This document shows, in pieces, positions 34,007-45,816 of a stretch of 64,000 nt of DNA. The position numbers and the translations under genes are program-made. The notes below the pieces were generated by a model, which was not told where the DNA came from, ran no database searches, and saw only the letters and a program-made list of their open reading frames with translations. The stretch is from Sarocladium kiliense (Eukaryota; Ascomycota; Sordariomycetes; Hypocreales; Sarocladiaceae): contig JAUZTG010000029.1 in NCBI GenBank assembly GCA_030734395.1, forward strand, positions 6,448,001 to 6,512,000. Reading direction: 5' to 3'. Within the stretch, counting starts at the first letter, position 1. Each line of letters begins with the position of its first letter.

Positions 34007-36152
34007 CAGGACAGCCTTACAGACACGTCACAATTCAACAACAAGGAAGAAGCATCAGCTTTGCTTCTTAGCGAGCTAAAGAGAAACCGAGTTTTCGGAA
34101 TGCCAGAGTTTCGTGCGCCACCTACTACCGGAAGACGGATAGTACGATTAGCTTCGCTGCACATTCACTCTCTTTTTCCTTCTCCTTCCACGGCGAGGCG
34201 TCGTGGCCCGTTTGGCCCCTGCTTGCGATCGGCATAAGTGTGTTACAGATGGGAAACTTTACTCAGACAGACCACTTACAGGTCAGGCTAACCCACGCGG
34301 CGGTGACGGGAAGTGAGGGTGGCTTCAAAACTCAAGGATCCAAGTGTTTTGTTCGGGGATAACAGTATTATCCTTGATCCTTACAATTCACCTCGTGTCT
34401 CTCAAGTGAGGAAAGGAATGGGGTCAACAATGGAGCCATGATCAAATTGGGCGGGGGTGACAAAGTCTTGCTTCCTACCAAGTACGGGGAAGCGATGCTT
34501 GACGTCCGTATATGCATCGTCCCGGGAGCACGGACAAGAGCAAATCCCGCGAACTTGACGAACTCGCTGCAAAATGGACGAGTGTCAATGAACAGCTTTC
34601 CCAATATGTCCTGTGGTCACCAGGAAGTGGAGACATTTTCGCTCAGTCTGGCGGTGACATGTTGTGCCAGGGTAACCCAGCGACTGTTGGTGTCCTCAAG
34701 CCCTGTGTCTCATTTGGAGAAGAAGTCAGGAGCAAGAAAAGCAAAGAACCATGTCTTTTCGTGTCATGTCTTCAACTAACACCGCGTGTATGCACGATAA
34801 GAAAAGCATCACCTTGGAGACTGCCAGTGAGGGAAATCAAAGGTAGTACTCGTGCCCACCGTACCGGCGATCCTCCAGTCTTCCTTCGCCTTACTAGTTG
34901 TCACAAGGGGAGATACCACCCGCCTGGTGCAACGCTGGCTGCGCTCTCAAACTGCCGACTGTTTGTCCCTCCTTGCAACGTTCTCTTCTGCCTTCTCCTC
35001 AAATGGGCAGGCGCACCCCTGGATTGGAGCTAGGACAGGAACAAGCTACGAGATGTTACTAGGGTTCCATCCCGACAACAAGGCACGCGTGGGTTCTCTT
35101 GCTTGGGTGGAGACGAAGATCTTCATAGAGCTCAACATTCAGGGGGACCCGTTTTCTGTACGCCGTCCACAAGCCGTACAGGTCACTAAAAACGGAAGCA
35201 GAGAAATGACAAAGGATGAAGCTGTCTTGCTAGGAAGGGATTCCCTGTCCGCTTCCGTCTTCGTGATGTTTACTCGAAAAAGCATTGTTTACTGATTGGG
35301 AAGAGGAAAATGTCTGGTTCGGGAATCCAACACTACTTTCGTCGGGCATCAACAGCCACAAACTCAAAGTTGCTGGACACAACTACCTCAGTCTAGCCCA
35401 GTTTTGAAGGTCCAGCAAACCTTCAATGCGAACAAGAGCAAGCATTCCTTGAGTCCTAAAAGGGCTCAAGGAAGCCCCATATATATTGCGTATGTCACAG
35501 AATGTCTCAGACGACGAACACACCCCCGGCCAGCCACCCGTCCAGAAGCTAGAGAAGAATCCCCGACCGAGAATGAAGCCAGTCGGTCAATACCGTGTTT
35601 GCCGCATTCCTTTCGGGGGACTTGAGATAGTTCGGGGCTGCTTTTGACGCTCGGGGAAGGCCTTATCCTGGGCTCGCCGAAGCTAACGTCAACGGTTTGG
35701 CAGACGGACTTGGGCTTGGGTCGGGGGTTTCTGGCGCCGTTGAGGTTGGCGAAGGCGTTAGCATCGGTCTTGACATCTCTGTTTGGGTAAAGTAGGTGTT
35801 TTGGACTTTGTTATCACATTCGATCTTGCTAGATTACCCCTTTTCCTTCTAGATGAGTGATGGAATCAATTGGATGTGACACACAGACCTTGATTGACCT
35901 TCGCCAATCTTCACGGATAAGCTTGGCGAGCACACACACGCACGCGTGCCTGTTGGTGGCTTCTATAGGTCATCCCAATATCTTAGCATAATGACAAGGG
36001 ATTATAATAAGATATGCTGCTATGTTATGATAAGATAGGAATAATATTGTACTATGAACGGCACGCCAGCCACACGGTCCGGCAGCTGGGCTGTCACTCA
36101 GACGCGCTATCCCGTGCCTTGAGAGAAGCTGCGACGGAGTTAGCCGTGATAA

Positions 36153-36166
36153 GGGGGGGGGGGGGG
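36153..36166. repeat. G14 homopolymer
   Basis: Run of 14 consecutive G on the + strand in non-coding sequence about 720 bases beyond the 3' end of the NIPA-type gene. Length may be affected by sequencing. Confidence 0.8.
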
Positions 36167-36885
36167 CTCTTGAACCCGAGAAAAGCGAGATTGAAGCTCG
36201 GGACGCGTCCTCGAGGAAACCGCGTGGGACTATAGGGTGTGTCCCAGCCCGGGATCACCGCGTTGGCTTGCACAAAGTCGATGAGCCGCAAAACGGAAAA
36301 CCTTTTTCTCCTTCCCAGCCTTCTTGCAGAAAAAGCTCCCTTACGTAGGCCCTTGTCGCATGTTATGGGCACGGCAGTTGCGATACTGGAGAATTCCGGG
36401 ACCGAAAATAGGTGTGTTCTCCATCCGTGGATTCGATAGTTTGTTCAAACATACGATCTGTCATCGGGCGTGTCATGCAGGGGTGATGCTTGCTTGCCCT
36501 GCAGCCGAACCTCCCGTTTCCTCCCAGTTCACAAGTACAGGGTATCAAGTACTTGATGCCTGGCTCTTCAAGGAAGATGTCAATAGGGTTGCAGTCATGA
36601 TTATGATGATGGTGTATTAAGATGCTGGTTTAGACCTGTGACAAAAGCGAGAAAACTCTGAAAAGTTGTTTATGGGGCTGGAAGGAGACCAAGAGTAGAG
36701 TGACAGGGGCGCAGGAGGGTTTATCCTGAATCCTGACCAGCCCTATGAGAAACGCCTGGACGCCATGAAGTGAAGGGGGAATCAAATACTGCCGCCGCGG
36801 AATAGAACATAGATTCGCTGACATCTCAGTCTGTGCACCGTTGCGAGCCAAAGGGCCCAGACAACACACTGCCGCCGTGCTTTTC

Positions 36886-39080
36886 TCAATCTTGCTGATC
36901 CTCAACATCAGTGCTGTAACCGCCTCCTCTGCTCTTCTTGCGACTTGGGCGGAAGAAGTCGCCGATTGTATCACTGACACTTCGTGCTCTCCTCCGAACA
37001 GTGTCCTGGTCATACTCTCCAGCATCCCTATCCTGTTCGTCTGCGGATGCGGCGATATTGTCCTCCGAGGCAGGCACGAACGTCTGTTGAACGGATGCCC
37101 TCCTTGTAGGACTGACATCTCGATCGTCGTTGTCGTCGTCGTCTTCGTGATTAAAGAAGAGGCTGGCGCGGATACTCGATCGGAGACGGCGCATGGAAGA
37201 TTTGCGGGCAAGCCTATCGTTGGGACGGAGGAATGCGTCTTTGACAACCGCTGTGACGGTAGAAGAGAAGGGCGAGGGTGAGATGAAGGTTCCGCGTTTT
37301 GCGTGCCATGATCTTGAGGAGAGATTGCCAGGTCTGGGTGTGAGTTGCCCATCTGGTGGGAATATCGGAGGAATCTGCCGGTCCCTCACAGGAGAGGCAG
37401 GATGTGAGCTACCGCCGGGTGAGGTAGCATTCGAGAGCAGCATGACCGAGTCGGCAGAGAGCGTTCTAAGCCCTCTCGGTGGCACGGTCGGCCCTTGAGG
37501 CGCAGACCAGACTTGAGAGAGAAGAGGTTCTGACTCTTGTGTTGGTGATGCCATAGGGCTTTCTGAGATTGGGTAGCGTAATGAGGGAACGTCCATGTCG
37601 TGTTGAGAAGGCCCAGGCTTGACGGTGCTCGCAAAGCTGACCCTGGAGAGTCTACTTGATCTCCTTGATCGTGACTGCGTGCCTATGTCGTCAGCGGCGC
37701 CTTCGTGTTGCGCCAGCCCGATCGTCTCCTCTACGCCGTCCACTTCGGACATGAGATCCTCTTCATCCCTTGGCTCACGCCCACTTGTGATGAGGAAGAC
37801 GCCGAAGAATGTCAGGAGACAGCCACCCACAAATTTGCCAGCCTGCTCGGCCGTGGTGCGCTCAAAGTCGCGATAGAGGATCGCGCTGCCGAGGATGACG
37901 CAAAGCGTGAACATAACGAACTGGATTGGAATGACTTGCGTGGAATCAAACCGCTGGAGAGCCTTATTGACGTAGCGGATCTGCATGATTGCAGTCCCGA
38001 GAAGAATAAGTATGAGAACGTAGGTTACGGGAGTAGTAAAGGCCCGCCATAGAGTGGAGGAGAGCATCGACGAGACACCCTTGGTAGCCAGGGCAGTGTA
38101 GCCGCCTATGGATCGGTCAGTCAGGTATCCGAGAGCAGACTTGAGAAATGGAGCTTACCGAAGAGTCCAACAAGACCGAGGTCGATGAGGATTGTCTTCT
38201 TGCCGTACCTCGGACTTGCCCACATCAGCACAATGATGAGCGTGATGGTCACAGCTAGGTAGATTTCGAAGGCTAGCTCGGTAATGGCGTCCAAAACGGC
38301 GTGCGGATCGAGCTTGGTTTCCTCCTGCTTCGCGCTGAGAACCACCGTCACAACACCTCCAACTGCGATAACCACGCCCCAGAAGTCTCGCGCGCGGAAG
38401 CTCTCGTGAAACATGACTGGTGCGATGATACAGTTGGAAATAAGTGCTACAACTCCCAGAGGCGAGACGATGGATGCTGGAGCGAAGCCGTATGCCAGGA
38501 AATTGCCCATCTCGCCGAGAGTGATGAGGATCTGACCCAGCCACCAATAGGGGGATTGCAGATAACTCGAAGAAGTGTCGTCTCCTTCGCCATTCTCATC
38601 TGAGTCGGTGTCGCCGGCAGCCGTCGATCCAGAAGAGTGATATGAGGTGACGAGAGGATCCGACTCCCCAGCTTCGGCTCCATCATCCCTTGCTGTACTT
38701 GCTGCTGAGCCAACATATTCGCCGCTTCCTAGGCCCCCATATGGTCCAGCATGCGCCGCGCCGCCTATACTCTGCCCGCTCTGTGCGCGCTTCAAGGCCG
38801 CCCTTGCGCGCTGCTTGGCATAGGCCCGCTGCCTTTGCAGGCGCGTATGTGCGTAGCGCTGGACGTTGAGGGCGAGGGCAATGAGGATGTTGCCGACAAT
38901 GGCAGTGATGATGCCTATAAGAGATGACCAATTCTGTAGTTTGTCATGGCCATCGCCTTGGCCTGGTGATGCCGTAGCTGACGCAGTAGCTGCCCCAGTC
39001 GCAGTCACGATAGCACTGCTCGCTTGTAGGGTCTGTGAGACGCGAATCGTCGAAGCAACGGCATTGCTGAGAATCGTCAT
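36886..39080 (-). CDS. NIPA-type magnesium transporter (DUF803/Mg_trans_NIPA)
   Basis: Membrane protein of the NIPA family, related to the drug/metabolite transporter fold and known for Mg2+ transport in animals. Exons 38159-39080 and 36886-38105, with a 53-base GT-AG intron (phase 1), give 713 residues. The first membrane segment is SSLIGIITAIVGNILIALAL. The core family block is YWWLGQILITLGEMGNFLAY, FAPASIVSPLGVVALISNC, IIAPVMFHE and DFWGVVIAVGGVVTVVLSA. Further helices follow (YLAVTITLIIVLMWAS, TTPVTYVLILILLGTAIM, FVMFTLCVILGSAILY, GGCLLTFFGVFLITSG). A hydrophilic loop of about 100 residues splits helices 1 and 2. The C-terminal 300 residues are Ser/Arg-rich and cytosolic, an extension common in fungal members. 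Substrate in fungi is not established. Confidence 0.9.
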
Positions 39081-40240
39081 TGTCGCCTTGTGAGAGATTT
39101 ATTCGCTCTCGAAGGTACAGGGTCGCCGTCGAGGGAGGTGAGTGCTGCAAGTCGGACAGCGCCACGCAGAGACGGTGTCGAGGGACTGTCCGTGTATCAT
39201 CGGGGCCGCCGAAGGGCGAGAGCGGAGGGAAGCACGGAGCAACCCGGGGCGCACAAGAAGACGGATCTGCGATTGAGGAGCATGCGAGGAACGAGTCGAG
39301 GCGTTTGTACAACTCTGAGGCCGAAGCGAGGTGTGAGCTGCAGGAATGCAGACGCGGGCGGTGGGATGCCTGAGGTCCTGGTCAGCAAGCACGGCAAGGG
39401 ATGGAAATGTTGGAAGCTGGAGGCACAAACGCTGCGAGTAGTTTCCTGGAGCTGGGCCTGTGCCGGGTGGAGGGCCGGTGTGAGGAGCAAGAATCAGGTC
39501 GACGCTGGCTTGGCAGCGGTTGACATGGCGGTGGTGCAGATGCAGATGCAGCTGACAGCTATGCGGTCGCTCTGGCTGGCGGATGACGCGGGCGGGATGC
39601 GAATCCTGGTTCCAAAGGACGACGAGCAGGGGGTGCAGCTGTCGAGGCCCTCATCCTACCCTACAGCAGATAGGTTTGCCCACCACTTTGAGCCTAGGAG
39701 AAGTATTCGAAACTTGTGCACAATGAGGGATCTTGTTTGGGATCTAACTTGAACGATCACAATAATCTGATTAGTTGAATATGGGATCAAGGATAAGGAA
39801 GTGTGCTCTTCTTATTGTTAAGCTTGGATTTACCACGACGCATTTGGAAATGTACGCCAACACACCTACCTACAGTCCAAGATTAAGGTATGGAGTATCT
39901 TTTCATCGACACTATGGGAGATTGGCGTCGAAAGAGTTCGTCTTAAATTCAAAACACTGAGGACCACAGTATGAGAGACTTACACAGTCACAAATGATGA
40001 GGCATGAGACCAAGTGAAACTCGAGCAGGAAAAGTCGCTGTAAGAGGAACTTGGATCGCCAAGAAGCCTAACATGTCATCCTTTGGGTCACTTAGGTACT
40101 GGATCATGACAGAGAAGTCCACGTATTAAAGCTACTCAAACTCAGGTCCAAGACATTCTGTGTTGCTTTCGTAAAAGCGCTTGGCAGCCCTACCCCGTGC
40201 AAGCCATAAAGGCGGACATGGTATAAGGCACTATGAAAGA
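39081..40240. other. Intergenic region upstream of the NIPA-type gene
   Basis: Between the NIPA-type start and the 3' end of the sugar transporter gene (both minus strand). A 220-codon open frame on + (39090-39752) starts ten bases from the NIPA ATG, has no family resemblance and is rejected. Otherwise no gene recognised. Confidence 0.5.
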
Positions 40241-42010
40241 TCAACCTTCCTCCACAGCCACGACCTTGTTATCGGTATTCACAGCAATCCTAGCACGCTG
40301 GAGCGAAGCCTTGACAGGGCGACGCGCGGAGAAGATCTCGTCCAGCTCTTCCAGAGTTCGTCCCTTGGTCTCCGGCAAGAAGAAGTAGAACACAGCTGTC
40401 TGCACCGCGCACCACCCGAGGAAGACGAAGTAGGTGCGCCAGCCGATACGCTCGAGGCTTATGGGCCATGCGAACTGATTGAGAAGACCAGCGGCGTTGA
40501 CTGCCAGATTGCAGAATGCCATGCCTTTAGCGCGTAGCTCGAATGAGAGCACCTCAACAGGGTACAGAGCTTGAAGAGGAGTGATGCCGACAGAGAATAC
40601 AGCGCCGAAGATGAAGATCATGGCAATGACGGCTCGGGCAGCGTCCGTGTTCTGTTCGTCAGAGTTGTTGTACAGCCCCGCGGCAGTACTAACACCGATC
40701 CAGCAGATACAACAGGCTCCCATGGAGAAGATCATCAAGGGCCTGCGACCAACACGTTCGACAAAGGCAGCACCGAAAAGGGCGAAGCAGAACTGGAAGC
40801 AGGCGTAGCCGAGATTGATGCGGGCCTTGACACCGTCTCCCTCGTATCCTACAGTGTCCAAGACGGCAGGGAGGAAGTATGTCAGCGCGCCATTGCCAGC
40901 CCATTGACCGAAGATGGCGAAGGTGCAGTTGCATGCGACGCGGTAGCGAGATGCTCGAGAGTCGAACAGCTTTCGGTAGTCCCACCAGCGCTTGTCCGAG
41001 CCCTCGGTGTTGAGATGAGTCTCGTACTCGTGGAGCTGCAGCTGCACCCATGGAGAGGCCTCGTTACCGAAACCATGCCACTTGGTCAGAATGGCACGGG
41101 CCTTTTCCCGCTTGTTGTGAACGTAGCACCACCGAGGAGACTCAGGGACAAGGAACGCGCCGATGCAGATCAGTCCAGAAAACAAAAGCTGCAGCCAGAC
41201 GGGGATTTGCCACGACAGAGTGCCCGGCAGATCAAGCGCACCCAGCACCGATCCTGCCGACAGGATCGAGCCAGTAAACCAGAAAGTATTGCAGTAGGCG
41301 GTAGCCACACCGCGGTAGACAGGGTGGGATGTCTCGACAACGTAGATGGGACCGGCCGCACTGGCGATGGCGACGCCGAAGCCGAGGAAGAAGCGCCCAG
41401 CCATAAACTGATCGACGGAGGCGTTTTCACGAGTCATGCCCGAGATGATGGTGCCGACGATGACGAGAATCGCGCCGATGAACATGCCGACTCGGCGGCC
41501 CCAGGTGTCGATGGCTGGGCCGACGAAGGGCAGAGCACAAACACCGCCGATCTGATACATGGAACTGACAAGGCCAGCCCAAATCTACGAGATAAAGCTT
41601 GTTAGCAAATCTGTTGTGGTATGCTGATATCTGGGCCATATAGACTTACACCGTCGTTGCTGCCACCAAAGAAGTCGAGGAATTTGCTGTTGGCGGTGAG
41701 ACCACCGAACAAAGAACCATCGAAGCCGTTCATGGTCTGACAGCAGAATCCGACCATGGTGCAGGCGAAGAGGAGGAGCATCTGCGGGTGGAAGAAACTC
41801 GGCTTCTCCTTGACGAGGGCTTCGTGGAAAGCGCCGGAGCCCTTGGCGACTTTGACATCGGCGACCTCGATCTCCTAGAAAGAAAGCAGGACACGTTAAT
41901 AATCCTTCCTCACAAGTCATAGTCTGATGGGTTGGACGTTGTGAGAAACTTACCATAGTATCGTCCTTCTCCCCCATCGTCTCGCGTGTAGCGTCTGTGT
42001 TGTCGGCCAT
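40241..42010 (-). CDS. MFS sugar transporter, lactose-permease/beta-disaccharide type
   Basis: Plasma-membrane sugar/H+ symporter family with 12 expected helices. Exons 41954-42010, 41650-41874 and 40241-41584, with introns of 79 and 65 bases (both GTAAGT donors), give 541 residues. Family signatures: MNGFDGSLFGGL near helix 1, DTWGRRVG after helix 2, GRFFLGFGVAIASAAGPIYV, PESPRW at the end of the first half, GQWAGNGALTYFLPAVLDTV in helix 7, ERVGRRP and PETKGRTLEELDEIF. The SRASRYRVAC...FGQWAGNG block is typical of fungal lactose permease-like members that carry beta-linked disaccharides. It is divergent from the Zn2Cys6 regulator and lies beside GH5, GH2 and AA3 genes, so import of manno- or cello-type oligosaccharides is inferred. 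Substrate not proven. Confidence 0.92.
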
Positions 42011-42130
42011 TGTCGTTCAGCACGATATGTCAGAACTGGGGAAACAAGTCTTGACAACTCTTGCTAAATCAAAGCTAAATCGCTAGTTGACCTGGATGGT
42101 CCCATAATCTTGCTGCTGATCACCGGGTGG

Positions 42131-42136
42131 TTTATA
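42131..42136 (-). promoter_or_regulatory. TATA box candidate of the sugar transporter
   Basis: TATAAA on the minus strand (within GGATATAAACC), about 120 bases before the transporter ATG. Confidence 0.5.
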
Positions 42137-42217
42137 TCCAAGAGCGCAAGGCCAATGCCGAGGACAGACTGGACTAGGCGCCCGGTGAGGCAACACGTGA
42201 TGCGTGCATATATAACC

Positions 42218-42237
42218 CCGGTGAAGAATCATGCCGG
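42218..42237. promoter_or_regulatory. Inverted CGG-N12-CCG, candidate Zn2Cys6 binding site
   Basis: CCGG, 12 bases, CCGG. Zn2Cys6 dimers bind CGG half-sites in inverted, everted or direct arrangement with protein-specific spacing. The site lies between the transporter and the regulator, which fits autoregulation, but the assignment is only by pattern. Confidence 0.3.
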
Positions 42238-42510
42238 TAGACGAGGTCGGACCATGCTCCCTCCCCGTGCCTGGAAAGGACTAGCAGACCAATATTCCCT
42301 GCTTCATTCTTACGTTTCCCCATGCTCCCCCGCTTATCCCCGCCGATCTAGACCTCCAAGTGGCTGATCCAATCTCTGGGGTCTCGGCTCTTTGCGGGCT
42401 GTGGGTAGCCGACGCCGTTGCGCAAAGGGTATATCTGACTCCGTCTCCGCATCCTAAACGTCCTAATCTAATATCTGAAGCGATTCGAAATTTCCCAATC
42501 CATCGGCGTT

Positions 42511-44836
42511 ATGTTCCACACGTTCGAGGCGCAGGAGCCCCCTAGCAGCGATGAGAAGGCCGCGTCTGCGAAGAAGCGTCGGGTCAAGACCCGTGCGTGC
42601 CAATCGTGCAGGAGACGGAAAACCTATTGTGACGGTGACATACCGTGTGGGACTTGCAAGTGGTATCGGAAAGCGGCCCAGTGTTCCTTCATGAGCGAGA
42701 CAAGCCGGCCCTCCGAATCGGGTGCGAAAAGGTGAGCAGAGCATCTATCCCCTGCAAGCATGCATACATACATGCATGATCTGCCGAGGCAGGGCAAGGT
42801 GACTGCAAGACTCATATCGAGAACAGACAGAAAGTAGACCGTACAGCCAGTTTGGATGCTATTCTTCAGCGTCTCTTCCCAGGACAGTCGCTCCAAGAGC
42901 TAGCCAACCTATCTCGAGAACAGCTCCTCGAGCAACTTCCCAATCGCCCAAGTCCGGCTTCCCCAGGTGCAGACATCCAAGATGTTGATAAAGACTCGCA
43001 AGATGACGCTCGCAGTCTTGAGCAACTGCAAGACTTCCCAGAGTCTCGAACAGCAGCGACAAGCCGACCCCAAAGTCCCTCAGCAAACAATGGCGTGACC
43101 GACGATATCAACGCCCTGGCTCTTAAGCCGAAAAGAGCAAGGTCTTATCTAGGTGTATCATCTGTGGTTGCAGTCTTACGCATAATCCTGCTCCTGGACC
43201 CGGAGTCGAAAGCTTTTGCGACCTCTACCACTAACCCTCATCCACGAGCTGCCCTTAGCCGCGAAACTTCGACTGGTCCCAAATCGCAACCAAACTCATC
43301 ATCGGCGTCGGAACAACAGCCGACAATGTGGGACGAGGTGCCCGCTATCAACGCCTTCTTCACATATGTACATCCTCAGATCCCGCTCCTGGACGAGACT
43401 GAGTTTCGAGAGTGCTACATGAAGCAGAGTCGCGATGATCCTCGATGGAAGCTGCTACTCAACTCAGTTCTCGCCATGGGCAGCGCTGCAGCGAACAAAG
43501 CGGAAGACAGAGTCCACCTCGTCTTCTATGAGAGAGCACGACAATACCTGGATCTCGAGATCTTTGCTTCTGCTCATTTGGAGACTGTTCAGGCGTTGAT
43601 CATCCTGGGTGGCATGTATCTTCACTATATCCAGCAGCCGAATCTTGCGAGCTGTCTTGTCGGAGCAACATTCAGGATGGCGACGATTCTGGGACTCCAT
43701 CGGGATTATTCTGAAGCTGGAGTGGGAACTAGACCAGCTGATTTCTCGGCGATTGCTGAACTTCGAAGACGGACTTGGTGGTGCCTTTGTTGCCTGGATG
43801 CGTGTAACGCCAACTTCCTTGGACGTCCCACGCTGGGACGATTAGGTCCTGGGCATACTGCGAAGAAGCCTGAGCTCCCTGTGGTAGGTTTCAATCCTCA
43901 GTGTTGGAATCATGCAGGCTGCAGACTGACAACTCTCTACAGAACAACAACGCGGCCATCACCACTCTTCTGCAAGACACCATCGACTACTGCGTGATCA
44001 GTACGAAGATGGACGACTACCTCGTGGATCACTCAGTATTGGGCCACCACACCAGACAGGAACTCGACCGAGCCTTCTCAGGCTGGCTAGACAGAGCATC
44101 GCTGCAGCACGTGGAGCCGTCACCAGATATGCCCACAGGCGTGACTGTTGCCATGAATGCCATGCGATGGCGCTGCCAGTCGTCACGTATCTTCATCTAC
44201 CGGCCCATCCTGCTGTGGTACGCTATGCGGAAAGAGCCCATGGACCGTATCTCCGCCAGCAAGCGTGAAGCCATTCTCGCCTGTCGACAAATTGCAGGCC
44301 AGCTCATTGAAGACATCTCAGCGACGTGGCATATGCCTTCTCCCTGTCTCATGGCTGGCTGGCCGGCAACGTGGCTGATATATCAGACCAGCATGGTACC
44401 AATGCTATCCCTGTTCTGCGACAGCGAGTGTCCGGACGTCGTCGCAACGTGTCGCCAGCAAGTCGAGCTAGTGATTCAGACTCTTTCCGCTCTGGAGAAT
44501 TGGTCATGTACGGCTCGTCGGTCGCTGGAGGTCGTGACGCGTTTGTACACTGCTAGTCAAGCGTATCACGAACGAATGCAGCGGCAAGCCAAGGCTCGGC
44601 CTATCGTGCCGGTGCATAGCATGGGAGATGAGCCGAGTGAGGAGGTGAAGCAACAGCCTCAGGAATTCTCGGAGGAACTAGCGCACGAGACACCAGCTAC
44701 GAACTTGTCTGGCAGTGCTGGGGAAGAGTTCCTTCTTGGGGAGTTCTTCGATGATATGTCTTGGTTGGACAGCCATGATCAATCGGCGCATGGAGTTGGG
44801 AATGATCTGGCATTCTTGGACTACTACGACATGTAA
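42511..44836 (+). CDS. Zn2Cys6 transcription factor with fungal-specific middle homology domain
   Basis: Likely cluster regulator, nuclear. Exons 42511-42731, 42827-43883 and 43943-44836, with introns of 95 and 59 bases, give 723 residues. The zinc cluster near residues 30-56, CQSCRRRKTYCDGDIPC then TC...C, has spacing CX2CX6CX5CX2CX8C, preceded by a basic KKRRVKTR. A linker with SLDAILQRLFPGQSL and LSREQLLEQL (coiled-coil-like dimerisation) follows. The Fungal_trans region shows FFTYVHPQIPLLDE, LLLNSVLAMGSAAA, ETVQALIILGGMYLHYIQQP, MATILGLHRD and LRRRTWWCLCCLDA. The C-terminus is acidic (GEEFLLGEFFDDMSWLD), a likely activation domain. It diverges from the sugar transporter. It does not look like CLR-2/ManR, whose zinc cluster differs from what I recall; an XlnR/LacR-like relation cannot be decided here. 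Confidence 0.9.
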
Positions 44837-45816
44837 GGAAGAGATCAATTCCATGAAGCCAAAACTGTAACATTGTCACCATCTCGTATGCGCGAAGTTC
44901 AGTCTCAATCATAGTCGGCGTGAGCCACAAAGCTAACCGACTATTTGCACATTGCATGCCTCCTCCACCTCCTTGCATTAAACCTAGTCTCTGAACATCA
45001 TTACCAGTTTCGATTAATTACCATCGTGTCGGAACGCTCCGACCTCGGCGGTTGAGGCTCAAAAGTGACCTGAAAACAAGGTTTGGATCGTGGTATCCAT
45101 TCCGTCATGGCCCCTGACTCGCAAGCAGGATCTGATAAGCTGAACGACGAACGACGAAACGACCGCCCCCACTCTCCATTATTCATGCTCTCATCTAGAT
45201 TGCAACGCTGGTAAATCAGCTAAAACCCAGACAAAGTGGGCTCCTAGTCCAAGGTCCCGTCCGCTATATAACGCAAGATTAAGGACCAGAGTATAATTCA
45301 CGTGCTCCATTCCTCATGCGGCCATATCCGAGGATTCGGCTGGATACACGAGTCATACACGAGTCAAGACAAACCAGGAACAACACTCTTCCATGCGCGC
45401 GCGGGTAGTCGGCGAAACTGGGTGGGATAGATCCACTGAACTTGCTGGAGACTTGCCTACTGTAGCTTAGTTCGACGATTGCATAGGCCGAAATGTTTCT
45501 TGCTGTCCGTGTTAAAGTTTCGTTTGACGTTTGCTTGGTAAGGGTTTTAAGGTTTCGAATATATAATTGACATAGCCTCAAAACCACTTACGTAGTTTCG
45601 TCTCCTCCCTCCTATACCTGCTTCGTCACTTGTCGCCACTACCAGGTTAAGGCCCCGTTATGTTAGCCTGTTGAAAATTGCTGTGACATAAATTCTCTAG
45701 AAGAGTATAATACAAAGATGGCAGCCGCCGAATTGGGGTTCTTGGCTGATTCCTAGGAGTGCCAAGTGACCGTTTACTTGTTTCTGGTTATCACTTCTTC
45801 GGTCTTTACTGTCATA
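44837..45816. promoter_or_regulatory. Upstream region of the AA3 flavoprotein gene
   Basis: About 980 bases between the regulator stop and the flavoprotein start. A TATAATA lies at 45706-45712, 105-111 bases before the ATG, with a short upstream open frame at 45718-45756 just after it. TATATAA-like sequence also occurs near 45264. No other gene seen. Confidence 0.45.
45718..45756 (+). other. Short upstream open reading frame (12 codons) before the AA3 gene
   Basis: ATG at 45718 encodes MAAAELGFLADS then TAG, ending 60 bases before the main ATG at 45817. It matters only if transcription starts upstream of 45718; the TATA-like element at 45706 would favour a start further down. Confidence 0.35.

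Larger units (their letters stand above)
26697..36885. other. Gene-poor island of about 10.2 kb
   Basis: No reading frame here shows a family signature, splice-joined conservation or a convincing signal peptide. Base composition looks balanced rather than AT-rich, so there is no obvious sign of RIP-degraded transposons. The 26.7-27.2 kb part is probably the 5' leader and promoter of the CRIB gene. The longest open frame is 31087-31773 on the minus strand (228 codons, Cys-rich, unrecognised). It also holds a 9-base tandem repeat at 33980 and a G14 tract at 36153. Confidence 0.5.
42011..42510. promoter_or_regulatory. Divergent promoter shared by the sugar transporter and the regulator
   Basis: 500 bases between the two start codons. 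It contains a TATAAA for the transporter (42131-42136, minus strand), an inverted CCGG pair spaced by 12 bases (42218-42237), and CreA-consensus hexamers: CTGGGG at 42036 and 42376, CCCCGC at 42328 and 42338. CreA-type hexamers are short and about two are expected by chance in this length, so only the general layout is firm. Confidence 0.6.

Noticed and set aside
35311..35345. tRNA-like T-arm (GGTTCGGGAATCC)
   Set aside because: No matching acceptor stem, D-arm or anticodon arm nearby.
26697..36885. RIP-degraded transposon block
   Set aside because: The segment is not AT-rich and I see no transposase or reverse transcriptase remnants, so there is no positive support.
39090..39752. 220-codon plus-strand open frame beside the NIPA start
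   Set aside because: No conserved motif, Arg/Gly-rich composition of GC-rich leader DNA, and overlaps the expected NIPA promoter and 5' UTR.
40571..41605. 344-codon plus-strand open frame
   Set aside because: Exactly antisense to the sugar transporter exon, no family features; a by-product of codon bias.
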